Shown: one piece after another, positions 9,211-19,853 of the stretch
How the letters are laid out: each line of letters opens with the position of its first letter
Position numbering within the stretch: the stretch's first letter is position 1
From: Wurfbainia villosa
Lineage: Eukaryota; Streptophyta; Magnoliopsida; Zingiberales; Zingiberaceae
NCBI GenBank assembly: GCA_025175895.1
Contig: CM045990.1
Span: 45,814,658 to 45,878,657, forward strand
Reading direction: 5' to 3'
Length of the DNA stretch: 64,000 nt
Translations under genes and position numbers: made by a program
Notes under the pieces: generated by a model
Database searches by the model: none
What the model was told of the DNA's origin: nothing
Seen by the model: only the letters and a program-made list of their open reading frames with translations

Positions 9211-12200
9211 TGGTTCATACATCAAAACTAAAGAGTGGTGCTTTCTGCACTAGCAATGGGGAAAACTACAAGATCTGACACCTAAAGATTCAGTATGTTC
9301 TTGAGGAATAAGAAGCTCTAAAGGTTGTACATTAGATTATGGTAGAACATGTTGAGGGTCCCACTACACAGCACAGACAATACCTTAATGCCTACAAGGC
9401 ATGGAAAAAAGAAGAATTTCACTGCTAAAGGTATACTGATAAGTTCAATGGTTGATGAACTAGTTTTTGAGTATGAGTCGTATCATTCGGCTCGTGCAGT
9501 CTAGGTAGCCCTTAGGGATAGATACAGTGGAATTAGTCTAAGCAATCTTCGACAGCTGACGATCAGGTTCGACAACTATAAGAAGCGCCTGAATGTTTCG
9601 ATGGTTCAACATCTCCGTAAGATGTTGAATATGATTCGGGAGCTTAAAACTATTGGTCATGAGTTGACTGATGAACAACAAATTCAGATAATTATTCGTT
9701 CCTTTTCAGATTCTTGGGAGACCATGAAATAGACCCTAACTCATAGTGAGATTGTCCAGATTTTCACTGATGTCTCATGCCATGTGGAACTAAAGGTAGA
9801 GAGAATCAAATCTGCGAGGATTTATGGACAAGCCTATGTGGTTGTCAGCTATGCTAGATCATTTAGATCCAAGAAAAATAAATGGTTCAAGGAGGGAAAG
9901 GGAAAGAAGAAGGAAGTTGTTGCTGTAGGAGTGGGGGGACAAGGCCTAATCAAGAAGGGAAAGAAGATTGGGAAGAAACCTAAAAGTAAGATGACTTGCT
10001 TTAACTGTGGCAAGATGAGCCACTTTGCTCAGAAGTGTACTAAGTCAAAAAAGGTAATTCAGAGTTTATCTTCTTTTCCTGAGCATTTTGTTGCTAGTTC
10101 AGTGTTGTTAGCTGATTCTTATCCTTTGTTGATTATAGATTCGGGAGCCACCAACCATGTAGCCCTAGAGAGGGTTACATTTGTGGAGTACCGTCGGGTA
10201 CCAGTTGGCAACAAGTGGACTTATGTAGGAAACAATGCAAGAGTTGAAGTCAAAGGAGTCGACACTTGCAAACTCAACCATCGTGGTGGTAGTACGTTGT
10301 TCCTGCATGATGTCATGTATGCTTCTGAGATTCGAAGGAATTTTTTTTCTGTAACTTGTCTTCTTGATTTAGGATATTGTATTAATTTTTACAACTGGTA
10401 TGTAGAACTTAAGATCGACTATGTGTCAATTGGATATGATTTTTTAGAAAATGGTCTTATGATTCTTGATGTGGAACCAGATGTCAATTATGCAATTGAT
10501 AGTTGTTTTTCAAACATTGCTCTTACTAGCGATGCAGATATAATTGATGAGGTTTGACATGCTATATTATGACTTATAGGACATGATCACATGAATCGAA
10601 TAGCTAAAGAGGGTGTATTGGGCTCTCAGACTAAGATTAGTTTGTCTATATGTGAGCATTGTCTTGCTAGAAAAGCAACTAGGAAACCATTCGGTAAGAC
10701 AATTAATTCATTCGAACATTTGTGGTCCAATAAATGTGAAGGCTAGACATGGAGATTCCTATTTCATTACATTTATTAATGATTTCTCTCGTTTCGATTA
10801 TATGTATTTGATTTCTCATAAATCTGAAGCATTGGATTGCTTCGTTCATTATACGAACGAAGTTGAGAATCAAACGAAACATAAGGTTAAAATTTTACGC
10901 ACTAATTGTGGGAGCGAATATTTCTCTGATATGTTCAAAACAATATGTAATGATAAGGAGATTATTAGATAACTAGCAATCCCAAGAACTCCACACCAAA
11001 ATAGGGTTGTTGAAAGAAGAAAAAGGACTCTTCTTGAAATAGTTAGGTCTATGATGACACTGGCTAATTTGCCAATCTCCTATTGGGGAGATGCACTATT
11101 AGCTACAGCTTATATACTTAGCAAAGTGCCTTCAAAGTCAGTTTCATCTACCCCACATGAATATTGGATAGGCAAAAAACCAGATTTAGGAAATCTGAGA
11201 CCCTGGAGGTCAGCTGCATATATTTATGATAGTTCTCATAAGTATGGAAAACTGAGACCTAGAGGTAAGAAATGTATCTTTATAAGATATTCTGAGACCT
11301 CTAAAGATTATATTTTCATAGGTGAGCAATAAGATGGAACTATCTCTGAATTGGATTTGAGAGATGCTACTTTTCTTGAAACTGAGTTCCCAGCTAGAGG
11401 TGAAGTTGATAAGAAAGTTCCTCTATTTGAGGAGGATGACTCATTATCAATAAGATAGGTATCAAGTGGGATACAAGAACCTAGTCAACTAAGTGGGAGT
11501 AATTTACCTTGTTACTTGGTGACTTCTCAACAGCTCAACTTACGAAAAAATGTTCATAAGATCAAATCTAAAAAGTTTGATATTAAGAATGAGACAATGA
11601 TGACACTTCCAATTGATGATGATGAACCTCAATCTGTCAAGGAAGCATTGGGATGTAGAGTTAGAGAAAAGTGGAAAGCAATAATAGTTAAAGAGATGGA
11701 GTCGATGATTCAGAATCAAGTTTGGAATTTAGTCGATCTTCCTCCTGACTGAAGGGATATTGGGAATAAATAGATTCTCAAAATAAAGAGGAAAGTTGAT
11801 GGATTGCTTAACCAATACAAACCTCGTTTGGTTGCAAAAGGATTTACCCAATTAGAGGGTATTGACTTTGAAGATATATTTTCTCCTGTAGTGAAGTTTG
11901 TGGCAATCCAAGTTATTTTGACTTTTGTGGCACATTATGACTTGGAATTATATCAGATGGATGTAAAAATCTTTTTTTTAATGGTAAGCTTGACGAGGAA
12001 TCTAAATGGTTCAGTCAGAATGTTGCATTGCTGAAAGCCAAGAGGAAAAATTATGTAGACTTAAAAAGTATATATATAGGCTAAAGCAAGCGTCAAGACA
12101 ATAGAACATAAAATTTAACAAAGTTGTTTTATCTTATAGTTTCGAGATGATCAATGAGGATCATTGTGTTTTCTTGAAAAGGAAAAAAAGGAAAGTGTGT

Positions 12201-13215
12201 CATTTTATCATTATATGTTGATGATATACTGATAGCAAAAAATGACATAGGTTTTGTGATAGAAGGCAAAGAGTGACTTCATCACAGTTTGACATAATGG
12301 ATATGAGAGAAGTTGAATACATCTTAGGAGTTAAGATCATCAAGGATCGATCTAAAGGACTTTTGGGTTTGTCTCAAGAGTCTTATATAAATAAGATGTT
12401 ACAACATTTCAACATTTCTAATTGCAACAATGAACAGACATATATTGTGAAGAGTACTGTTCTGAGCAAGAGTATGTATCCAAAGACTCTAGAAGAAATG
12501 GCCGAGATGAATAAAAAATCATATCTAGTGCTATTGGTAGTTTAATGTACACTATATTGTGTACTCGTTTCGATATCAACTATGTTGTTGGCTTAGTTAG
12601 TCAAATCCATGACCGAGACCCTGGAAGGCAATGAAGAGGATATTTAGATATCTGAAAGCGACAATAGATTATTATCTTTATTTTCAAAGATCAAATATGA
12701 ACCTGAAGAGCTATTCAGATGCAGATTGGGCTAGGGACTTGGATGATAGAAAATTCATATCAGGCTATGCGTTCTTGTTGAATGATGGTGTCATCTCCTA
12801 GAATAACAAGAAACAGGCATGTGTGACCTTGTCAATAATAGAAGCTAAATATGTGACATGTTCAGTAGCTATGCAAGAAGCAGTCTGGTTAAGGAGTTTT
12901 CTGAAGCATCTGAAGATTGCTGAGGGTAGTGGGAGTCCAATAACTGTCTACTATGATAGTTAAGCTGCTATAGTTTTTTCCAAGGATCCCAAATATCACA
13001 GTAAGGACAAGTATATAGCTATAAAGTATAACTTTATGAGAAATATTGTTACTAAGAAGAAGATGATTCTTGAGTATATCTCTATACGTGATATGCTTGC
13101 AGATCCTTTTACTAAGTCAATGACTAAAGAGTCATTCAATGAGCATCTAAAATCCATGGGACTTCGAAGAATAATATTGCAATTGACAATTAGATATTGT
13201 GATTTGATTGTATAA
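9211..13215 (+). pseudogene. Copia gag-pol polyprotein, decayed
   Basis: The gag region starts MVHTSKLKSG, has stops and a frameshift near 9424, and carries a CCHC knuckle CFNCGKMSHFAQKC at about 9997-10038. The protease motif DSGATNH lies at 10138-10158. The pre-integrase region follows (10558-10700), then the integrase core (10700-11330) with HSNICGP, FINDFSRF, RTNCGSEY and VVERRKRTLL. Here the first two catalytic Asp positions read Asn. Reverse transcriptase runs from about 11640 to 12300 (YKPRLVAKGFTQ, YQMDVK, YVDD at 12214-12225). RNase H is at 12700-13165 (SDADWARD, DMLADPFTK). Many stops and several frame changes make it non-functional. Confidence 0.92.
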
Positions 13216-14780
13216 AATATCATAATATATTCAATGTATGTGAAATGTTACATTTTGGTGATAAGATTTCGGTGAGCATGTTGGCAGGTAGTGATTGGTC
13301 CTCTTACATGGATAATCATCTTTATTTGTTATGTATAAATAGAGGTAAGACTGGTACTTATAGGATAGCTTGTGAAGCTATATGTGTATATGGACATACC
13401 TGTAAGTTGGGATCGCCTTGATATTTGGATCAATATGAGATCATTTGGAAATTGATGATCGAAGTAAATGCACCCACCATTTACTATACCTGTTTTGAGC
13501 CATATTAAAATTCATATGTTGAATTCTGAATTAGACATTGGAAATGTCTAGATCGAAATTTGTACGATATTGATTTGAGAAAAATATGCGCTCTTTATTG
13601 GTAAAGAGAATAACATCGTAGCATGTGATTCATACCATATATGCTAAGGCGACAATAAGAGTAGTAGGATAATGGATCTCTTCTTCTCTACTATGCGAGC
13701 ATTTTGAGATTATATATTGATCTCAGTATTTGTCCTGAGTGACTATTTAGCTGTCTACTTGAAGTTTTAATCAGGGTCTGCTACTTTAGCATGAAAACCT
13801 ATTGACTATGGATGATTCGGTCTATGGAACATGACTAGGAAAGTGATTAATTATAATAAATAGATTCACACTAAAAAGGAAGATTAAATAGATTTACATC
13901 TTTTGATTCACTGGTTGACCCATTTCTATTATGTATATAAATGAATTGTGAATATTGAGAATATATATGAAACATGCTCTTGACATGATGGTCATTTTGA
14001 AGGATTAGATATGTTTATATTAATGTAAATGAAGATTATTTAGTTTGGGTAAATAGCAAGATATGAATATATCCAGGAAAATAATTATGTACCATTAGAA
14101 GAATGGTTATGTACCACCTAGAGAGAACAGTTGTGTGTCACTTGGAGAATGACTATGTGTCATTCAGAGAATGATTATGTACTATTTAGTAATCGGCTAA
14201 GTAAGGCGTAACAACTTTCTTGGCATTAATCGCTTTGTGAGCAGTTATGTAAAGTGTAACAACTTTCTTAGCATTGAATTGCTCAGTGCATTTGCTGTCG
14301 CATGAATTATTTTCCTAAGTATGAATTGGTTGTTCTATTAGTCTATGCGACTAACTAGTCTTTGTGGCTATTGGTCTCTATTCTACTAGTCTATGTGACT
14401 ATGGACTCCGACTCTGTTTAATCTATGTGACTAATGACTTCTACTAGTCTTTATGACTATTTGGTCTATGTGACCATTTGTCTTTGTGACATAACTTGGA
14501 CAAGTGAGAGATGAAGGCAATTGCGAAACTACTCACGTGCTCGATCGCGCACTGTGTGTACATGCCTGAAGGAAAACTTCCTATAGAATGATTCGAATAC
14601 GTTATTGTTTTTCAGACGACAAGCTTTGGATCGAAATATCTCTTTTTGGAACTGATCATTTTTAGAAGCATGAAGAATCTGACGAATCATTGTAAATTTC
14701 ATATTTATAGTATTTTATTTATAATTCAGTTAAATTCATGCAAACTGCTCTGATAGATGTAAACAATTTCTATATAAACT
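13216..14780 (+). other. Probable copia 3' untranslated region / LTR
   Basis: No open frame. Degenerate short repeats built on 'CTAGTCTATGTGACTA' occur at 14330-14480 and 'GAATGATTATGT'-like repeats at 14090-14190. The position directly after RNase H suggests a 3' untranslated region and perhaps a 3' LTR, but no TG...CA edges or second copy are in the window. Confidence 0.45.
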
Positions 14781-16120
14781 TTTCTTCAAATAGGGATCGG
14801 TCCATCCCTCGGAATGCTCAAGTTTACTGAGGCAATCTATGCTCATATCTACTCGATGTACTTTCCTCTTCGATTAGGAGCGATTGAGGAAGACCGCTAA
14901 TATGATGATTCCAAATTTTTTTTTTTTTTCAAAGTTAACTGCAAACTCAGACGGGATTGACCATAGATCGTGGTCTCTAGACCATCTAAGATCTAACCGT
15001 GAGTTGTAGCCGTCTGCCAGCGTCACCACCAAACCCATAGAATATGATTCACGACCAACAATTTAATTTAATTTTTTTATTTTCCTTCCCTTCCTTTCAT
15101 TTCTTTTTTTTTTTCTTTCCAACTTGTTTTCTCTTTCTTTCTCTTATTTAAACAGCACGTGAAAGGTAATTAGATGAAGACCTATCCTCTTTATCTTGAC
15201 TTGTCTTGCTTCTTCAGGAAGTTGAATTAGAATTAAAATAAAATCCACCGACACTCGACCCATCTTCATAATTCATTGTCTTTATCTCGTTCAAAAGTCG
15301 TGATGGACCATTTAACCTTTTTTGTTTTCCTTTAAAAAAAACTTCATATATATATATATAGTTTATGTTGGAAAGCTCCACCTAATCCAATTTTCATTTT
15401 TAAAAAGAGGGAGAGAGAGAGGAAAGACCAAATCGACATTTTCTTCTTGAAAAAAAAAAGTGAAGAAGTTCAAATAGAATTTCTGTTTCATTTTCAAAAT
15501 AAGTGTATTTACTTTGTGTCCATCTTGAAATTTTCCAAACGCGTGGTTGAGTTGGGGACCATTCAAAGTGGGTTATCAGATCATGTCTCAAACATTCATT
15601 CACGTGATTTTCATTTTTTTAAAAAAAAAAAAATAAAGGTAAGAACAAAAATTAAAAAAAAGACATCTTTTTCTCGAATTATTAAAGGAGTGTTACTTTT
15701 TTTTTAATTTATAATCAAAAGCTACCCTAATATAAATTCCTAATAAACTACTCTACGCTTATTCGTCGGCCAAAATTTTAGATTAGATCTAATGCACGCG
15801 CCTAAGAAGACACGTACGTGTAATTAATTACAGTTTTAGCTAAAATATTACGTGAGAATTTAAAAAACATTCTTTAAAACTATATAATAGAGAGTATAAA
15901 GAACGATCTGGTACATGAAATTCATGTGAATACAAATCCCAAAGAAAAATTAAAATATTTTGATATAATATACACAATTTTATTCTATATTACAAAACAA
16001 TATTTTGATATTAAAATCACAAAATAATAATTTTACAATTCCCTTTTAAATTAAAAAATTATAGCATATAAAATTAAAAAAGATAAATTTATAAAAATAT
16101 GAAAATTATAAATTTTTAAT
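14781..16120. other. AT-rich DNA without recognised genes
   Basis: It contains homopolymer T runs (14925, 15100), a short (TA)n at 15347-15360, a GAGA run at 15408-15422 and an A run at 15620. Short open frames here are low-complexity and overlap on both strands. I see no element ends. Confidence 0.5.
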
Positions 16121-16731
16121 ATACCGAAGAAGCTATCAAGAGTGGACTCTAACACTTCACCTAATTCATCAGATGATTTGTATGATAAAGAGTCAATTGA
16201 TGAAGACAACAATGATAATAAAAAGGGATGAGGTCCATCAAAATTGAAATTAGCTAGTGGTCGACAAAAGCCCAAAGAGTTGAAGCGTAATGAATTCGGA
16301 CAGTTGATTGGGGGTTAATTCTATAAAGTACGCTTCTTTTCTTGGTTGCATGGTGAAGGAATTTGTATCATATACATTAGATGGATGGAATGATGTAACC
16401 GAAAAAGTGAAGAATAGGATATGAAGTTGTCTTCAGGTTAATATCTCGAGTTATTAAATTTATCAAGTTCTTTTCTATAACAAAAAGTAGATATAATTTG
16501 GCGCTTCTTAATGTACATGTGAATTATAATGTCGAGGAGTGTGAAAAGAAAATAGTCTTTCAAAAACTAGCTAAGTTGTGGCGTGATAGAAAGTCTAAAC
16601 TGCAAATACTTGTACAAGAAGTTAATACTAGTCAAATAGTATCATGAAATCTTAATATTTTGAAGTCTGAATTTATGGATCAACAACAGTGGGAAATGTT
16701 TGTAAAGAGAGCACTATCAGCTGAATTTCAA
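16121..16731 (+). pseudogene. Split transposase-like gene, first two exons
   Basis: The first exon (16121-16436) has an acidic Ser/Asp-rich start, then KPKELKRNEFGQLIGG, a one-base T insertion near 16315, and YASFLGCMVKEFV with DGWNDVTEKV. A TGA sits near 16228 where an Arg is expected, and another at the Trp position just before the donor at 16437. The second exon (16491-16731) holds NLALLNVHVNYNVEECE, KLAKLWRDRKSKL and QWEMFVKRALSAEFQ, with one stop, and ends at a consensus GTATGT donor. The true start of the gene is not identified. Confidence 0.75.
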
Positions 16732-16846
16732 GTATGTATTAATTGAAAAAGTCTTACTTGTAATGGATTTTGATGCAATAGAAATATTCTTATGATTGTC
16801 GTATTGGGTATATTTTATAGATTCAAATAGATAATCAATTATACAT

Positions 16847-17275
16847 CACTACAAAAATATATCAAAATAGCGACGAAATTTAAAAACGAAAATAATTTGT
16901 TTCGTTGCAAATTTTTCGACAAATTTAGCGACAAAAGATTTTCATCGGACATTTTCAACTATTTGGCAAAAAAAAACAACGACGGGAATTAAGAAATTTG
17001 CGACAAATTTAATATTCGTCGCTAATGTGGCAACAAATTTAATTTTCATCGCCAATTTTGCGATGAAAAATAAATTTCATTGTAGAATTTTGCGATGAAA
17101 TGTAAATTCATCGCAAAATTTACGACGATTTAATAATTCATTGCAAAATTTGCGATAAATTTAGCGATGAAAATTTTTTCGTTGGTATTTTTAATTGGTG
17201 ACGAATACAATATTCGTCGCTAAATCGGCAATGAATATTACAACGAATTAGAAATTATCACCAATTTTTCCCTAA
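16847..17275 (+). repeat. CACTA left subterminal repeat zone
   Basis: Many degenerate copies of GCGACGAA, TTCGTCGC and related words in both orientations, 15-35 bases apart. In characterised CACTA elements such arrays bind the element's own DNA-binding protein. No CAGTCGACTG decamers occur at this end, unlike the right end. Confidence 0.75.
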
Positions 17276-17698
17276 TTAACATCCTTCTCCTTTCCTCCCT
17301 CCTCATGCGCTCATCCCCGCCGCTCGATCGGTACGCCTCCTCTCTTCCCCTCTTCCACTGCCGGAGTAGGAGCATTGTTGCCACGAGCTCATGGCAGTTG
17401 TCGCGACCTCACGCGGCAGTGAGCTCCCGGCCATGCCGAGGTGTGCGCGACCTTGTGGCCTTCTGTCGCGAGTACCGCTAGTTGGCACTACCGGTGGGGC
17501 ACACATCGTAGGGGCACGACGACACGGTAGGGGGGTTCATCGCCGCCCCCTGGATCGCGCACTTGGGTGGTTCATCGCCGTCCCAGCTGGAGCATTTGTT
17601 CCATGCTCTGCATGACCCAGTTGGATGGTTCAGCGCCACCCCTGGATCGTGCACAACTGTTGTGGCAACCCCATCCCTCCGCATCATGTACTCGGCCA
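17276..17698 (+). other. GC-rich segment inside the CACTA element
   Basis: An abrupt GC-rich stretch (CTCCTTTCCTCCCTCC, then mixed GC-rich sequence) between the subterminal zone and the inserted element B. Frames of about 70 codons are open on both strands but have no recognisable motif. It could be the element's 5' leader or a captured fragment. The last bases, GGCCA, are the left copy of B's target duplication. Confidence 0.4.
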
Positions 17699-18288
17699 TG
17701 TTAGGAACGTTGCGCCCGCTAGAGGGGGGTGAATAGCGTTGTCATCGCTCGATTGGAACTCGATCGCGTGCTTGTTACAAAACTTGTTATACGCAGCGGA
17801 ATATACAATAATAAAACAAATACAATAAGAACACAAGCACAACACCAAATATAATGTGGTTCGGAACCGAATGATTTCTACTCCACAGATCGAGCTTAAA
17901 CAAGCTCTAGCGATGCGACCACACACCACTAATCCAATAAACTTCTCGGAATAATTCGAAGGTGGAGAAACCTCATACAAATAGTCTTACAACAGTAAGA
18001 AACAACTTCGTTCCGGTTACGTATTGCTGTCGGTGGCAGTAAAGAAAAGACTCATCACTATGATTATCGATAATATTCTGTAAGCAAATACCTTCTGATA
18101 CAAGAAAACCGAAAGGATCTGGTTGAAGTCTCGGGTCTTCCAGAGAACCTTCCGAGCTCAACCAAATATAGTAAAGCTCCATTTAAAGCTTCTCCTTGGG
18201 TTGGATTCCGCCTAGCAGTCGACTAATCGGGACCATCAGTCGACAGCCCCTGTATCTGTTGTCTCACAACGACATGAACCACATCGGA
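17699..18288 (-). repeat. Element B 3' LTR remnant
   Basis: It starts TGTTAGGAACG (plus strand) with the CTAGAGGGGGGTGAATAG block and matches 33219-33800 closely, except for a divergent stretch at about 18000-18175. It is cut near 18288, where sequence switches to the plus-oriented 3' end of an A-type element over a short CAAG overlap. Confidence 0.75.
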
Positions 18289-18325
18289 CAAGGGTGTTTT
18301 TGTCAAACATCAAAAAGGGGGAGAT
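18289..18325 (+). promoter_or_regulatory. Orphan polypurine tract before the A left LTR
   Basis: GGTGTTTTTGTCAAACATC and then AAAAAGGGGGAGAT match 24386-24418, the 3' interior end of element A. A polypurine tract in front of a 5' LTR is out of place. It means the left LTR of A was once the right LTR of another copy, or formed by recombination. Confidence 0.7.
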
Positions 18326-19790
18326 TGTTAGTGCAATCGGCCCAGGTCACGATTGATCGGACTCGAGTTTGACTCGAGTAAGTGTTTTGATGTTTGACAT
18401 GGATGTCTGACATGTGTTGGGGAGATTGCTGATGCAATCGACCCAGGTCATACTTAATGTTTGACGATGGTTTGACCATTGTCAAGGAAAAGTCCAAGTC
18501 TTGTGTACTTGGCATGAAAAGTCCAACATGGGTTGGAAAAGGAAAGTCCAAGCATGGGTCTTGGCATGGAAAGTCCAAGTCATGGGTACTTGGCATGGAA
18601 AGTTCAACATGGGTTGGCAAGGAAAAGTCCAAGCTTGAGTCTTGGCATTTGGAAAGTCCAAGGGAAATATTAGCGGCGTAAAGTCCAAGGGTGGAGTCTT
18701 GACAGCATAAGTCCAATGGTTGGTGGCGTAAAGTCCAAGTGGAGTCTTGGCAGCGTAAGCCCAATGTGCCTTGGCGGTGTAGACCACATTAGCATGACAA
18801 TAGCCGATGGAAGCACCTGAAGGCTAGCGTATGGATGACTTGGAGGGATCCGATAGGCGCGAGGCTGACGGAGGTGACTAGAAGGCTTAGGTCTAGGCTA
18901 CAGGTGGTCTAGCAAGTATGGGGGCACCATACTTGGGTTAAAACCTCATGTTTGATGTGTATCAGTCGACTGGGACCATGGGTCGGATCGGTGTGTAATA
19001 ATCAACTAGGGTTTGGCGGAAAGTATCATAGCGATCATTGCAAGAGTTTGCGGATCGGTGATGTGGTGATCTCGATCGTGATGGCTGAAATTTGAGGCCG
19101 AAGGTTCTCTAGTCGAGTGATCGACCCGACCACTCGACTGATTGAGGCATCAGTCGACTGATGTGTAAGATCAGTCTACTGATGGTGTATCCGTTGGATT
19201 TTTTCTGCGTGGATCTAGCCGTTGTCTCACGACAATAGTGGTACCAGTCGACTGATGGTCTCGAGCAGTCGACTGATAGGCAAAATCCAGCCCAGGCAGC
19301 AGCTTTAAATGGAGCTCGTGGAGGAGGGATTTGGCATCGGTTCTTGAAAAGTTTTGGGGCAATTTTCTACTGCAAATCAGGGTCTCCAAGTGCAATTCAA
19401 GCAACCACAAAACAAGCAATCAAAAGAGCAATTGTAAAGTGTTTTTTCTTTACTTGTAGTGCATTTCATTATTGTAATTGCTTGTATTTGTTTCTTACTG
19501 TTGTAAGATCATTTGTACGAGGTTTCTCCACCTCCGGATTGTTCCAAGAAGGAGTATTTGTAATTAGTAGTGTGTGTTTGCATTGCTAGGGCTTTTAGAG
19601 CCCAATCCGTGGAGTAGAAATCATTCGGTTCCGAACCATGTTATATCCTTGTGTTGTATTTGTATTTGTATTGTGTTTCCTATTATTTCCGCTGCGCACT
19701 AATACAATTGTAGCAAGCACGATCGAACGAATTCCATCAAGCACCGACGACGCTATTCACCCCTCTCTAGCGATCACAACGTTCCTAACA
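18326..19790 (+). repeat. Element A left LTR
   Basis: 1465 bp, TGTTAGTGCAATCGG to GTTCCTAACA. Blocks in order: tip with paired ACTCGAGT (18361-18380), an internal copy of the polypurine/LTR junction (18417-18450), the 'AAGTCCAAG...CTTGG' array (18480-18780), a patch at 18980-19085 where palindromes are replaced by GATC words, intact palindromes at 19140-19280, a TATA-like TTTAAAT (19304-19310) and a U5 end CCCTCTCTAGCG. Confidence 0.88.
19304..19310 (+). promoter_or_regulatory. TATA-like box in A-family LTR
   Basis: TTTAAAT in the context CAGCTTTAAATGGAGCTC. It is conserved at the same place in A's right LTR (about 25450) and in E's LTRs (48425 and about 55990), just downstream of the last palindromes. 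This is the likely start region for the element's RNA; the transcription start is not visible. Confidence 0.5.
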
Positions 19791-19792
19791 AT

Positions 19793-19804
19793 TGTTATCA
19801 GAGC
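19793..19804 (+). promoter_or_regulatory. Element A primer-binding site
   Basis: TGTTATCAGAGC, one base from TGGTATCAGAGC, two bases after the left LTR. Confidence 0.85.
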
Positions 19805-19853
19805 TAGGAGCTCTTCACCGGCTTAACATTCGAGGGAGCAAGCTAGAGGGAAG

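Larger units (their letters stand above)
9211..14780 (+). mobile_element. Ty1/copia retrotransposon remnant
   Basis: The coding order gag, zinc knuckle, protease, integrase, reverse transcriptase, RNase H is that of copia elements. No 5' LTR or primer site is seen before the gag ATG at 9211; LTR-fragment DNA of another family ends just upstream. Downstream of the polyprotein about 1.5 kb resembles a copia 3' region, but with no partner LTR its edges cannot be fixed, so the right boundary is approximate. Confidence 0.85.

Noticed and set aside
15363..15707. Frames of 60-86 codons near 15.5 kb
   Set aside because: Phe/Lys-rich translations of A/T runs on both strands with no motif.
18303..18787. 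Repetitive 'DFPCQ/AWTF' proteins in several LTRs
   Set aside because: They are translations of the CCAAG...CTTGG minisatellite, with equivalent frames on both strands.
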